Assembly: GCA_023653785.1 (NCBI GenBank)
Contig: JAMKCH010010148.1
Location: 1 to 64,000, forward strand
DNA length: 64,000 bases
Direction of reading: 5' to 3'
DNA from: Ophioderma brevispina
Taxonomy: Eukaryota; Echinodermata; Ophiuroidea; Amphilepidida; Ophiodermatidae
Every line of letters begins with the position of its first letter. Position 1 is the stretch's first letter. A program made the position numbers and the translations under genes. The notes under the pieces were generated by a model. That model was not told the DNA's origin. It did no database searches and was given only the letters and a program-made list of their open reading frames with translations. This document shows, one piece after another, positions 1 to 12,010 of the stretch.

Positions 1-640
1 AGTCCATCAATGCAAGTGTTCCACAAATACCCATCCTTGGCCCCTTCTATCATTTGTTCAACAACATCTCCACAGTTCTCTCCAACCCTTTCCCTTTCCA
101 TCTTGTTGGCGGACGATGTCACTCTTGTGACCTCATTATCTAAAGAGGATAGAAGTGCTGTTGCTGCCTCGTCTCTATACCAGGACCTAGGGCGCAAATT
201 GAAAAACTGGGCTACTTTCCTGGAAATGCTCTCTTCGGTCCACAAAATTCAAGGCCTAGGTCGTCCATATCCAATTGGATAGATACCAAGACAACTATCC
301 TACCCTCCAATATTTGGTGTAACACAGCTCACAGCGGCAGAGAACATTGATCTACTTGCATGGCCTCACTCTCAAGCAACGATCTTTCCTAGCTTTCTCC
401 TGGCTTACAAGATGGACTTACCTCCATAGAGTTGTCCTTTCTTCTTATTCCCACTAGGCCCACTCAAAAAGTGATATCTATAAGCTACAGTTGATCCAGA
501 TGGAATATGCCAGTTTGGTGCTTGGATAGAGTACTAAGCTAATCTTTCACCTAGCTTTGCTGGTCTCAATTGAATGTCAAGCTCAAAGCCTGCCATCTGA
601 CTCATTGGTCCTCCTGAAAAAGACCTTCACATCCAGCATA
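1..640 (+). pseudogene. Broken non-LTR retrotransposon reverse transcriptase, 3' half
   Basis: Fragment of a reverse transcriptase (RT) from an autonomous non-LTR retrotransposon, which copies its RNA into DNA at the insertion site. The catalytic motif reads L-A-D-D-V-T-L-V (LADD at 106-117) and is followed by residues typical of the palm and thumb (KNWATFL). A frame-shifted VPQ...ILGP stretch lies just upstream (about 15-45). Further on, QMEYASLV (about 498-525) matches the RMEYASLVW motif of Jockey/CR1-like elements. The open frame stops at 282 and later parts are in other frames, so this is a dead copy. The 5' part lies outside the window. The clade assignment is inference from motif style. 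Confidence 0.72.
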
Positions 641-1116
641 TGGGAACCCACATAGTAGTTGGAGCTCTTTAAACTGTTCCTCATTCCAACTTGTTAGTCA
701 TTAGAGATCCTTCATTCCACCATCTACTCATATATGGGTATGCTCTTTCAAATAATCCTGTAGGCCTATCTGGAGAAGTGGCGTTTAAAAAGAGGGCCCT
801 TGGGTACAGATGGAATGGGAACCAAGGGGTGATTGGTATTGAGACAGTCAAAAATGGGGTCATTTGACTTACATATGACCCCAACTGATTCACGCCAGGT
901 GATCAGCACTACCCTATTAGTGTCCTGTGGGTAAAAAGGACGATCTTTGAATCTATGGTTAGGCCTACAGCATGAATAAGAAATCTGCTTGTACTAATGA
1001 AGGCTTATTATAGCCATTGGACACAAAAACGTAATGATTAAAACCCAATTTGTAGTATTTATTTTCGCCCAAATGTGGTGCGTTACCACATGGCGTAAGG
1101 CACCCTCCTTCTATAG
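641..1116. other. No gene recognised
   Basis: Unique-looking sequence between the RT fragment and an inverted repeat. Short open frames here have no recognisable domain and no splice context, so I call nothing. Confidence 0.5.
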
Positions 1117-1193
1117 GGTTTATATCGTATGAGAAATTGTTTTTGGTACCGCCCGCCACTACCGCACTACCGCACCGCACTACCGCACTACCA
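1117..1193 (+). repeat. Dispersed repeat with CCGCACTA tandem tail, arm 1
   Basis: A roughly 35-base non-repetitive stretch (GGTTTATATCGTATGAGAAA and onward) leads into short tandem copies of CCGCACTAC. The same structure occurs in inverted orientation at 13391-13475. The shared non-tandem part shows the two are homologous rather than chance microsatellites. Confidence 0.75.
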
Positions 1194-1680
1194 CACACCA
1201 ATACCGCCTAACCATCATCCGTCATACTGCGTCACTATGACTTCTTTTTTAACCTGTTTGAGGAAAGGTTTCACGCTCAATTACGTCTCGGTGAATCTGC
1301 TCGTGCTTTGAGCATCTAAAATTCAGCAGGATCTAGTTTTTCCCGCGTATGAATATCTCCACACAATCAGCTCTCCTGCGGGTTGCCACTTTTCCAACCC
1401 ACTTGATTTTATTTTGATCGTTGATTTAACTCTGCCATGAAGGCCTATACGGTTTTCAAGTTCCTAGCTTACTTTTATTTAATCACAACCGTGTCCGTCG
1501 CATCAAAGGGGCCTAACGTCGGTCAAAAATGAAATACACCTCCTCAAAGGAAATGTCACGGTCATCTGCTCAAGCTCAGTCTGGCAAAGGGCTTTTTTTT
1601 GCATGGTTTTCGTTTAACTTTTTGTTACTTATCCTCTTAATTTTGTTGCGAGTGACTCGTGATCTTCAGTGCGAGCATGG

Positions 1681-1706
1681 TTGTGTGTTGTGTGTGTGTG
1701 CGTGCG
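1681..1706. repeat. TG/GT microsatellite
   Basis: Short imperfect TG dinucleotide run ending in GCGTGCGG. No functional inference is drawn. Confidence 0.8.
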
Positions 1707-2027
1707 GTTGTAAGTTCGCAATATCGATGTATATTTCTTTTGCCTTAAATAGATGCAAAGTGTTTTTTTTCCCTTGTTCGCTATTTTTGTAATTTATCGT
1801 TGATTTTATGTATGAGCCTAGCTAGCCTATTTATCTGTTTATTTATTATTTGGCAAAATAGACAAACGACACAAAAATAGCAAACAGGAGTAACAGATAA
1901 AATTCACAAAATAAACATGAAAAACCAAGGGAAATCAAAGTCGACAAGGCCGACCATAAATATGGCTAAAAATGCCAACTTCAAAAATTATTTCCATGGG
2001 GTCCCAAACTGCGTCGCAAAAGGTGAG

Positions 2028-2095
2028 GAACCAAAAATAAATGAATAAATAAACAAATAAATCACTCAATCAAAATAATAAAAATAAAAAAAGAT
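2028..2095. repeat. AT-rich AAAT/AAATA simple repeat
   Basis: Imperfect AAATAAAT-type low-complexity stretch. A similar stretch occurs at 3137-3206 on the other side of the inverted-end element at 2202-3062. Confidence 0.7.
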
Positions 2096-2201
2096 TCTGA
2101 AACACTAAATCTCACTGGCGTTGAAGGGGGTCAGGTACAGTTTTAATACCGTATTATGCTTAGCATTAATTATACATGATGAAAAAAACCAATCTTTATG
2201 T

Positions 2202-3062
2202 ACAGGGTGTCCCAATAACATTGTGCATGAAAATGGTGCTGATGATTTTCTCAAAAGTTGTTCACACTAGACTATTCAAAATTATATCATTCCAAAGACT
2301 TTGGTTTTGGTTATTATTGCTGAAAATACACGCAAATCCATTATTGCAAACCAGAGATTTCGTTGATTTTGCCAGCTTGGATCATTTTCTCTTGCCACAA
2401 TGGGATCCTGTAGTTAAGCTGTTTCATTAAAGAACGTCCAAAGTATATACCAACATTGACGCTTGAGTAATTTACAGTTTGCAAAACAGTTACACATACC
2501 TTTTAGCAATTATTATTCAATAAATATCATTATAAAAGACACTCTGGCTATGTTTCTTATTCTTTATTTTTCTTTAAATTAATCACCAAATGAATCTTTT
2601 TACTTTTTCTTAAAAAAACTTAGGTATAAATCTCAGCAATCCAATGAGCTAACATGTTGATTGTTCCTTATAAGTCAATGTCAAAGATTATAAGCAAGTG
2701 GTTATACATTTGGTGGGTAATGTTATGTAACCAAACTGTAATCTGTAAAAACCCCCTCATCAAAAAAGGCAGGAGGTAGGCAGTGCATATTTAATAAACA
2801 CGCCCAAAGCACATTTCAGTAATTATAAATGATGTTATTATACACACGATATATTGCATGGAAATTACATTGTCAGGCCTTAAAAATGGCAGTCTTACTA
2901 ATGAGAGATATCTCTAAATTGCAGTGGATTTTTGTCTTTTATACTAACTTATGGACAGGACCATAGACCTGAAATGATATAAAAATTAATTCAGAGTTAT
3001 TTCCAAATTTTGAGAAAAAAGCGGGCCCATTTCGTGCACAATGTTTAATGGGGACACGCTGT
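2202..3062. mobile_element. 861-bp non-autonomous DNA transposon with inverted ends
   Basis: The left end reads ACAGGGTGTCCCAATAACAT and the reverse complement of the right end reads ACAGCGTGTCCCCATTAAAC. Similarity continues about 45 bases inward (TTGTGCATGAAAATGG versus TTGTGCACGAAATGGG, then TTTCTCAAAA in both). The interior is AT-rich and carries no transposase-like open frame. Terminal inverted repeats (TIRs) with a CAGGGTGTCCC start recur in DNA transposon families of invertebrates. I could not fix a target-site duplication, so the superfamily is left open. Confidence 0.7.
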
Positions 3063-3136
3063 CTTTGCTTCTAGTATGAGAGGCATGCATGCACATGTAG
3101 TTTTCGCATATTGTAAATCAGATTGTAAGTGCAACA

Positions 3137-3206
3137 AAATAAATTACACAAATAATAAGTAAATAAATGATAAATAATAAATAATGATAAATAAATAAGT
3201 AAAAAA
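3137..3206. repeat. AT-rich AAATAAATG simple repeat
   Basis: Low-complexity AAATAAAT/GATAAATAAT tract just outside the right end of the 861-bp inverted-end element. Confidence 0.7.
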
Positions 3207-3667
3207 GACCATTCTGCAGTCCATATATCTCCCAGGGTCAGCCCTCGAATAGGCCTATAGACCTAATGCCAATTGCATAAGCCATTTTGGATTTTGAAGA
3301 ATGAAATTTTGCATAAAAACGAAGATGAATTCTTCCATTACTTTCCCCATGAATTGACCTTTGTTCATTACTGGTACACACCACCATTACACGCCATGAG
3401 ACTGGTGTGTAAAAAAGGGGGGAGCGTCATGACGATTGCTATACTTTTAGCTACCTTTCGTTTCAGAAAATAAAAAAATATATGTACTTGGAGAATACTC
3501 CCCATTCCAAAATAATACATAACTGATTTTTTGGATAAAGAATACTAAACATTCTGTGTGCAAACAACCACACCTGAATTGTAACGTTAGTCCGACCTAA
3601 CTTGTCGATGTCAGTATAAGCCAAAATTGTCAGGTTTTGGTTAATTAAGAGGAAAATGGGCTAAACC

Positions 3668-4011
3668 CCGGGGATGGGGGGGGGGGAGCACTAAACATAT
3701 TTGACATACTGGTATTGCTCCCAAAAAGACCCTTTTTGGACTTCACCAGCCCAAAGGGTCTTACAAATTTACCAACGACAGCTCTAAAAGACTGAATTTG
3801 CAGTAAACCCACTCAATTTTTGGATTTGTGGTTGTCAGTAAACCCACTCAATTTTGGATTTTGGTGTTTTCAGAGGCATTTGTCAATATTTTAGCTCCGA
3901 AAGAACCCTTTTTTCAGTTTTCGTTTTCAGTTCCAAAAGACCCTTGATTTTCAGTCGCTCAGGGCGCATACCCACCAAAAAAATTACGTGTGGACCTCCC
4001 CCCCCCCAGCC
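3668..4011. repeat. Short repeat bounded by poly-G and poly-C, with internal 35-bp duplication
   Basis: Starts CCGGGGATG followed by a run of 11 G then AGC, and ends CT followed by 10 C then AGCC, so the ends are inverted homopolymer repeats. Inside, CAGTAAACCCACTCAATTTT occurs twice 35 bases apart (3801 and 3836). AAGACCC occurs at both ends of the interior. No coding content. Similar poly-G-bounded repeats appear at 13.69 kb and 15.0 kb. Confidence 0.6.
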
Positions 4012-4382
4012 AAAAATATGCAATTCTGTAAGTGACTTGTACAATTGTGTCACAAAATAAGAGTCTTTGTACAAGTCTAAGCGGTATTCAATATGAAACA
4101 TATGAACATAGGTCAAAATTGGGCTCAGCATTGAATTTTTTGACTGAATTTAGTTGTACAAGAGTCAAATTTAAAAATGTGTCTTCAAAAATTACATGCC
4201 TAACAGGGAAATTAGTTCTTGTACAAATATTTTGCTTGATTGTCACGCGTATGAAAAATGCCTCAACACACATGTTTTTGGCCCTTACTTTGACAGTTTT
4301 ATTGTCAGTTCGGCTGGACAAAGGATTATGATTTAGATATATGTAATTGGCAAAAACAAGGTAATAATATAATTTAGTTAGG

Positions 4383-7300
4383 GTTTTTTTTTTTTGAATG
4401 GAAGTAGAATTCCTCCGTTCGTCGTTCGTGAAAAGTCCAAAATCACAGTGGAAGGAAGGTCCGTCTTTAACCATCTGATAGTTTATCAACAGGTTGATTA
4501 GGCTTGGAATTCCTCTTGGGGACTGTAAACCTCCAGTCATCTATGATGTGGCTAATGACTTGTGGCTCTCACAATCGCAGTTGGGTGATGGTTCTACTCC
4601 GATTCTTGTGAAGGAAGTTCTTTGTAGACCAAAGCCAGTTATGAGTCTGTTGGGTTGACCCATGCTTTCCTATATCTATCGCGGTCACAGCATTTGGGCT
4701 AGCTAGATGGGCTGTCCACAAACTGCTTAGGTTCAAAGTAGAGGATGACCAATGCTCATACCATCTGTCATGAATCCAGGATGATCGATAGGGAGGATAC
4801 TGTGGACTGCAGTGTCATGGGATTGGGTAGCAAAGTGAATCCGTGGAATTCTCTTACTTCCTTTTATCTGATCTCAAAGGGTGTTGTGGTGGGATAGACT
4901 ACCAGGTTCATCAATTTCTTGGCGAGATTGATCGTTTGAAGGTCCTCTAAGGTTGCAGGAGCTATGCCAGACCGAATTGGAAGGTATTCTACAGGCGTCG
5001 TCAAAAAGTCAGCCACTAACAAGTCCTCATTGCCATCATTCAGAACGACATCAATCTTATGTGAATGTACGCTGTGACTCCATCCTGGTGCAGCGTATTC
5101 AGCAGTGGAGTATGCCAAGGCAACAGTTGATGTATGAATGTGTCAAAGGATGCACCCCCATCCAGTTCCTGCGAGGCTTCTGAGGAGGTTAACACGAGAC
5201 TGCGTCTTGGAAGCGACTGCCTTGGTATGTTGATTATAAGTAAGGCTGCGGTCCATTGTGACGCCAAGGGGTAATTCGGTGTTGGTAATGTGACAGTTTT
5301 TTCCATCTAGAGTGATGTTTAGTCGCTTTTTGCGTATCGATTTGCAAGGTGGAAACAGAGCTGACGGTCTTGGGTTTAATGAGTTTCAAGTGCCATCGGT
5401 GGAATTGGCTTACATGATTAGGTCTTCTGCCCAACATGTTTTAGGGACTCAAAGGAATCAGCAAGCTAATCCAAGTGCCGTGTCGTCTGCGATAGGAGTA
5501 CTGCGAACAATCTCCTTTGGCATATCTGAGAAGTAAATGTTGAAAAAGATGGGATGCCAGGGACAGAACCTTGTAGGACACCATCCGAAGTTTGCGCGTT
5601 TACTACTGCGTTGCCCATTTGATTGTCTCCAGGACGAAAGATCTGTCTTGGATGAGCAGATAATGAACTTGACAAAAGCTGACATAGGGAAGATTTTGAG
5701 TAGCTGAGGTAGAGACCTCGGTGCACAGACTGTCTTCTTTTTTTTTCTACCTCACCTATCGTACGCAGCAGTTAGGTCAAATGAAGACTGCCTCCAAAAC
5801 TTATGCTTCTTCTGGAAGGCATGTCTCGATGTCATTAACTGGTCTCGCTATCTGATAAGTTGTTGATTTACCTCTTCGAAATCCAGCTGGGGTGCGGGGT
5901 AATTTACCTCGGACCGTTATCATTGATCTTGCCGAGTATCAGTCGCTCAAGCAGCGTATCGATGGGAGATAGTAGCGAGATGGGTCTGGAACTATTGGGG
6001 TCATTTGCTGGTCTTGGCTTAGGATTGCCAATGAATTTGAAGTCTTCCATCTGGAGTGGAATAGTGCACGCTCCCGTGCAAGTAGAAAGGAAGATTTGGA
6101 GCCATCGCACAGCCTCGGGCGCCATATTCTTCAAGAATTCTGTATGTATGTTGTCATTCCAGGAGCTTCCCATTCTGGAGAACTTATTGCTTCGGTGATC
6201 TCGTCGTAGGTGAATGGTTGGGACATGGGGCCTGACGGTGGAGAGGTTTGTAGAAGCAGTTTAATCTTGCATTAACAGCCCGAGAGTGGGCTTTCGCCTG
6301 TGAGTGTGGTCTGCCACTTTCCATTGTTGACAAGTTTACTGAAAGCGATGGAGTTTGCAGGACAGGACACTGTTAGCTGGACCAGCTACGCCCTGTGAGA
6401 GATTGATGGTGTTCCAGGCCTGAGGCTTGAGTGGGTAAAGTTGATACTGGAGATACTCATCTCGCCATCTGGTGCGTCTCTTTGGCCAAGCAGATCCAGT
6501 AGCTGTTGCCCTTGCTATTCTCTCAGTATAGCAGTTAGTATACAATACGCTTTGATAAATCGTCGCATTCTTGTCCCAACAGGGGGTAGGATCTTTGCTC
6601 TTGGAATGGAACATTTAGCATGATGGTGGCGCATGGAGCAGAAGTCAGGAATATGCCATCGTGATTGTTAGATGAAGCGGGTCTGGAGCGTGGATGACAG
6701 TTCGCTGGTGAGTGGTTTGACTTGGACCAGTGGCTCTTCCTGAAATTCATCTCTTTCTGTAGAGGCTGGAGATCGTGACCTTGATGTCACTGGTGGACCA
6801 GGATAGGGCAATGACCTGATCTAGGAAATCTAGGGGGGACCGTCTGGAGCAGCGGGATCGGATGTCGCTGTGACTGTTGACAGGTCGGAGAGGTCCATGT
6901 CCCAAGACTGCTAGAATAGAAGGTAGTGGATCCTACTATCAACAGCGTTGGACGGTCTTGGCTTCAATCCATTCAAGAGCTACTTTGCCATTCTTGTCAG
7001 TATTGGGGTATCCCATTGCTGTAGTTCTTACAGTTGAAAAAACTCCGCAGACGAAGGAGCCCCGCTGAACTACTGGAAGGAGTTGAAGTCTGCCTCAGCT
7101 GGTGGTGGCTTATAGATTTTGGTGAAGTGGGTTCCCAGTGCTTCAAATTTTATCCATGGATCGGCGAATTCATTGACGATTTGCAGGTTGATCTCACGTG
7201 TATGCCTTGATTCACATAGGAAGCGATCCCCAGGCTGGTGCGGAAGGAAGCAATAAGGTCACAAACCTTTCGATTTGCAGCTTCTATTCAGATTCGCAGT

Positions 7301-7492
7301 GAGTTCTTGGAGGAGGCTGATATTCATTCCGTTCTCCCTGGAAGAGCTGTAAGATGAGTCACGCTTAGCATGGGTGAGACCATCAACGTTCAGCTGCAGG
7401 ATACAAACTTTGCGTGCGCCATAAGGAAAGTCCTCTGTGGGGGGGGGTGGGGAGTAGCTCAGCCGATTAGAATTGGAGGGTGCCGTCTGCAA
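4383..7492 (-). mobile_element. Near full-length, decayed non-LTR retrotransposon (APE endonuclease, RT, CCHC knuckle)
   Basis: Read on the minus strand, domain order matches an APE-type non-LTR element. Endonuclease start (7259-7492) has ILQLNVDGL then SLLQEL. A linker with RRTRWRDEY and AWNTIN follows (6336-6540). RT N-terminal motifs include a stretch matching NYRPISLLS and LLERLIL (5904-6060). The catalytic box is A-D-D-T-A-L near 5480, with GVLQGSVPG upstream. Then comes TAEYAAPGWSHSVH (about 5060-5118), and a C-terminal N-C-D-C knuckle near 4560-4600. A T12 run at 4384-4395 would be the poly(A) tail. Frames shift at least six times, so it is inactive. Related fragments lie at 11.6-12.0 kb (minus) and 48.3-51.0 kb (plus). 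Confidence 0.82.
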
Positions 7493-7499
7493 GATGTTC

Positions 7500-7890
7500 C
7501 ACTGTGGTGTTTAAAAACACGAGTTTGACTTAAGTTGTTGAATCAGTTAGCCACAACCGGTGAATGTGACATTAACGGGGCCGCCGCGAGAAGGCTTCAA
7601 ATGACCCCCATGAGAATTCTCTAAAACATACCTAAAAATGATGGTTAAATAGCCGTTAAAAATTTTATGATTGTCAAAGTGTAGTAGTATGTGTTTTCGG
7701 GTTCGTTTCTCGCCATTTTGCTCAGTCACTTTGTGTTATTTACCCCGCTAAAACTTCCATTCCTCAGAATTTTCGTTTCCAAATGTCAAATCCCCACACT
7801 GTTCTTCGTTATCATAAAGTAAAATTTGGAAAATAAATAGCCAAAAATAGGCTAATTTTGTCTTGCCAAGTTTATAAAGATGCATATTAT
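7500..7890. other. No gene recognised
   Basis: Sequence upstream of the minus-strand retroelement. A small open frame at 7547-7729 (minus) shows no domain. It could be the element's 5' UTR or ORF1 remnant, but I see no motif. Confidence 0.4.
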
Positions 7891-7937
7891 GGAGGGCTGA
7901 CGTTCGATCCTAGCAGGATCTTAACGTCAGGTCCTCC
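7891..7937. repeat. 47-bp near-perfect hairpin palindrome
   Basis: GGAGG-CTGACGTT-ATCCT pairs with AGGAT-AACGTCAG-CCTCC around a 3-base AGC centre. It could form a long stem-loop. No protein context suggests a terminator; a MITE remnant or a cruciform is more likely. Confidence 0.75.
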
Positions 7938-8183
7938 AATTTATATTGCATTTTACTATACAGGGTGTGATTTTGTGGATAAGCAGTTGTATACAGCATT
8001 CAAATTCAATTTATAAAGATTAGGTACTACGTTGTGATAAACCTTGCGCGGCAGTTAGCTACGCTCACTCGATGGTTGGCACGTACCCTTGGACATATGA
8101 AGGTCCCCATGTTCCAAATGGACCAAGTTTGGTTATTAACTTTGCAAATGCAGCACTCGTTTGAATTTGGTACACCGTGACCA

Positions 8184-8315
8184 GACACACAAAAACACAC
8201 ACACACACACACACACAGTCACACACACACAATGAGTCCTCTATCGAACTATCTTTGGTGGGGACAATAAGTGTGTGTGTGTGGTGTGTGCGCGCGCGCG
8301 CGTGCTTGTGTGGGG
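8184..8315. repeat. CA microsatellite followed by GT/GC microsatellite
   Basis: (CA)n from 8184 to 8232, about 40 bases of non-repeat sequence, then (GT)n passing into (GC)n at 8271-8315. The opposite-strand pairing of CA and GT tracts makes a potential hairpin, and alternating purine-pyrimidine GC/GT can adopt Z-DNA. Confidence 0.85.
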
Positions 8316-9875
8316 TGGTTAATTTGGAAAGTACTGAATTAAGACAAAAATACATGTATAAACTTCTTGTTAAGTCTCGCTGAGATTGACATAAATTGTT
8401 TATGAAACTTAACATTTACAATTGTAACCATCGGAAGAGATAGGGGAGAGTGAGACGAGTAATTGGCCTTTTATTTTAATTGTTTTGTCTGTCAGACTAT
8501 CCTCCACGTGTCGAGTGCGGCGGTACAAAGGGCTCCGCTGTCGACCGCGTGGGGCATTTTACTAGGGGTTTATACAAAAAACATCTATCAGGTGAAGAAA
8601 AAGTTTAATACTAACTGTAATAGTATTAGTAACCTCCACAGAAGCTTTTCTATATTGTGGTCACCTCACATTAACAGTTTTGGACTTACGAACAAAAAAC
8701 CAAAATGGCGCCTAGTCCGGATTACCCCGTGGTCTGGGGGTAATTGCCGGACGTATATGAAAAACTTAATTTGACTAAGATTGAGTAAGTTGCAACAGGT
8801 ATGCATAAGCTTGCATATGTGCAGATAAGAGGTTGCTACATGACCAGAAAATTCAGAGTATGTATCCCATCAAAGGGATACCCCACATTAAAATGAGGTT
8901 ACTTCTACACTTGTCCGGGATTACCCCACACTAGCATGAGTGCCTTATACAGGTTGTTCTAATAACCCGCCCTATAAAGATACCTAAATTAGTACAGCAG
9001 CTAACAGTCAAGTATCCCAGTAATTTTCAGGTATACTTCAGCTCTTGTCCAGTATTGCATAATTGTCACCGAGCTATTCAATCAATTTAGAATCAAAACG
9101 TCCATGCCATTTCTGTTGTTTTGTAATTTTCAAATGAGACGAGAAAAACCCTTAAAAAGCACCCACAGTAGTCCACCTGAGGCACACCTTGAGTTAGCTA
9201 AATGACACAGGGTAGTGTTCAGCTGACAGCACCGCAACCAGTTTCCTTTTTAGCACATCGCTGTCCGGGATTCCACCCTGTCCGGCGGTACCAACTTTCC
9301 GCGCGCCTACTGTCTACTTCTTGCCCAAGACATGATGTGGACAACTCCTGTCTTTTGAAGTAAATTCTATGTATAATTTTGTAGGAAGGGTTGCAACGGG
9401 AGACTGCAATACTCAATGTGTTGGATCATGAGTTATCGACTTAAGGTTTGGTCATACCACTGCCTGTGTATGTGCAGTGCCATATATGTGTATCACACTT
9501 GCTGCAGCACACCTCATCAAGGCAACCTGAGCAGCGGCAGTTGAATTTAATTCCGGGTTGCATACTGCAATGACAGTATAACGTGGGTTAGAGGACCGAA
9601 AATTTGGGACATATGACATCTCACCGCAACACAGTTGCAAGTTAAAGTATGTGTGAATAGTCTGATGAGTATTTGGTTTCTCCTCAAAGCCGCCCCCAGT
9701 AACCTCAGTATGCTATCTGCCCCACCAATGGACATTCCATCAATCCCAAGTGTCTTGAACTCCCATCTAGCCAGCCTCGATTATATATTGTATACAGTAC
9801 TGATTGTACATCTTCATTGTTTCTGACCACTTTGCGCCTGTAATTGTCAAATTCGCAGCGTTCTGTTCCTTGTCT
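8316..9875. other. No gene recognised
   Basis: Contains a few short repeated phrases (ATTACCCC/GATACCCC with TCCGG around 8715-8935) but no domain-bearing open frame. The longest frame (103 codons at 8463-8774) shows no recognisable fold. Confidence 0.4.
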
Positions 9876-10020
9876 CCATATATGTTGTCCCTCAGGGCAC
9901 CGTACTTGGCACCAATTTGTTTGTTACTCGAGTCAACACGCTCCTCAGTAACGTATTCAGCTACAATATGCTAATGATGCCAAATTGTCTCAATGCTTTG
10001 GATAGGAAAGTATGAACTTG
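9876..10020 (+). pseudogene. Reverse transcriptase fragment (catalytic block only)
   Basis: VPQGTVLGTNLF followed by VNTLLSNVFSY matches the block before the RT catalytic motif. The expected YADDAKLS appears one base out of frame (TACAATATGCTAATGATGCC). It is a short orphan piece in the same direction as the RT at 10.4-11.5 kb. Its motif order relative to that RT is wrong for one element, so it is probably a separate insertion. Confidence 0.6.
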
Positions 10021-10379
10021 AGTATGATTAATTATGTATGTATAATTATGTGCTCTTCCTCCAATGAAGGCAGGCGCTCAATGAACATTAAAGGAGCGCC
10101 ACCTATAAGTCGGTTACTGTGCGGCTAAAATGATGATTGCGTTCCTGAGCTTCCAGGTCCAAGGGAATGAGGATGACTAGAAATGAAAAAATGAAAATAG
10201 CGATGGGAAATCTTCTGGAAACCTTCCAGAATTTAGAAAAGTTATGCCAAGAACTTCCCAGTTGTGGTTTGCAAGGAGGGACTGCATCGACAGGAAAAGT
10301 TTGAGAGCAGCTCTTCAGGCAGTCGTATACAGGACTTGAAAACTTTACAACATCAAAAGAGAATATTCATTCTGATATA

Positions 10380-11510
10380 GAGGTGTACTTCATGGTTTAC
10401 CTTTAGATGCTACCTGCAGGTCTCTTGTAGTTCTCCATACGTCATGCTCCTTGGTATCAGATGCCTTTGAAATTGAGAGAAGGAACACCGTTGGTGGAAG
10501 CGCAGAGTTTACAGACTGGGCTCACAGTATCCAAGGAAGCTTACGAGGATCAGTTCTTTAAATGCATTCTCTTCTTGCTAGAGCCAAGGACAGGTAACCA
10601 GATTACTACAGTAACACAGTGACCTTTTCCAAGTAGTCAGCAATTTAACATCTAGAGTGAAACATACACGAAGATACCCATGAATGTTCAAAAGATCTTG
10701 CTAAAGTTTTGCAGAATTTTTCCACAACAAGATCAAGAAGCTGGTAACATTACGTGATATACTACTGCCAGTCTCTAAAAACTAGTCTAGATGATCTGTT
10801 ACCAGTTAACAACTTTTCCCTGCACGGATCGATGTATTTTCTCAAGCTCTCAAGCATTCGTTTCATCGTGATCCGCAGCTGAAGAAAATCAGCTCGGATC
10901 ACTATCCTCTCAAATTATTGCCCTATACCCATTTCTTGGGAAAGGGGATTGAAAGATTAGTAAACCAGTTGCAGACTTATCTCACCCGTCATGATCTCCA
11001 GTTTCTGATGCAGTCAGCATACCGTTCAATTTCACAGTGCGCGAAGGTAGGTTACAGGCACAGATACATTTTGATTGGTCTTGACAAACAAAAGAGGCTG
11101 TGTTAGTGTTATGGACTTCAGTGCCACTTTTACCCATTGACAATAAACAGTCTAAACCGCCTAGGCTTGAGATAACTGGAAAAGCGTTAAGTTGATTCTT
11201 TTCCTACCGAGATGACCGATCTCAATCTTGATCGATCAAATGTGATCTTCAAGAGATCCTGCTGGCGTAGATTGAGGAGTTCCAACAGGGTCTGTTATGG
11301 CGAGTATTGACTTCATCGTGTTTTGCCCACTACAGGATATCCATACTGCCTATGGTGTTTCAATCTGTGTTTACGCCGATGACAGCTCTGTCTTTCCACT
11401 ATGGGATTGAATGCCAGGCTAATAAGATTGATCAGGCATGCAGTCACAGATCTGATGTAAATCCAAAACAAGTGTATCATTACAAGCGGACAGAGAAATT
11501 TGGTAATTGA
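10380..11510 (+). pseudogene. CR1/L2-like non-LTR retrotransposon, linker plus RT domain
   Basis: The linker before the RT shows APWYQMPLKLRERR and a DLAKVLQNFFHNKI-like stretch in shifting frames. The RT starts with SSDHYPLKLLPYTHFLGKG then ERLVNQLQTYLTRHD (10918-11020), matching the YRPISVLPFLGKVIER region. The next block gives ILIGLDKQK and VMDFSATF (about 11070-11135). The catalytic motif is Y-A-D-D-S-S-V-F at 11372-11395. Frames change several times, so the copy is dead. Family-level placement (CR1/L2 group) is inferred from the MDFSAAFDTIDH-type motif. Confidence 0.75.
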
Positions 11511-11599
11511 GTGGATATCATAGTTGTTTTTCATTAGGATAGTTTATCTATAAATTTATTGTCGTTTGTTAAATTGATAATGATATTTTACTCCTTAAA

Positions 11600-12010
11600 C
11601 ATGTGCCGAGAGGCCTCTGCATTAGGCCTATATCAAGACTTGTTCCTGAGCTTAGTTTTGGGAGGGGGCGGGGGGGGGGCCGTATGAGGCAGCAGCTAAA
11701 CATGATGTAAGCGGTGGAACAAGTCTCACGTCTGAGATTGGTTGGGGTTGAGAAGTTTATGTCCACAGGTGGACGAAAGGCAGTAGGGCACCTCATGAGA
11801 ATGTGATCCGCGTCTGTGAGGGAGAACCACAGTGGCAGGTGAACGATGGCGAGCTTCCATCGGTGCCATATTTGCTATTTAGCAAACCGCCGCTGTGTGC
11901 GAAAGCCGGTTTAAGAGCTGACCATTCCTGGTGGAACGATTGCGACCAGGTGGAGTTCTGTCTAGGTGTAATAGGAGTTGGTTTCGGTTTGAAGTTCAGT
12001 ATATAGCCAG
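11600..12010 (-). pseudogene. 3' end of non-LTR retrotransposon with CCHC knuckle
   Basis: On the minus strand, TCHCGSPSQT (about 11811-11844) followed by MRCPTAFRPPVD matches the C-terminal zinc knuckle of the elements at 4.4-7.5 and 48.3-51.0 kb, where the plus-strand copy reads CQCGSPSQTADHILNECP. Only this terminal portion remains, as expected from 5' truncation during target-primed reverse transcription. A frame change separates the two halves. Confidence 0.75.

Noticed and set aside
7891..7937. Transcription terminator hairpin
   Set aside because: No bacterial gene context or T-tract; a eukaryotic palindrome or MITE remnant fits better.
7959..7985. ACAGGGTGTGATTTTG resembling the 861-bp element end
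   Set aside because: Only about 9 bases match and no partner inverted end was found nearby.
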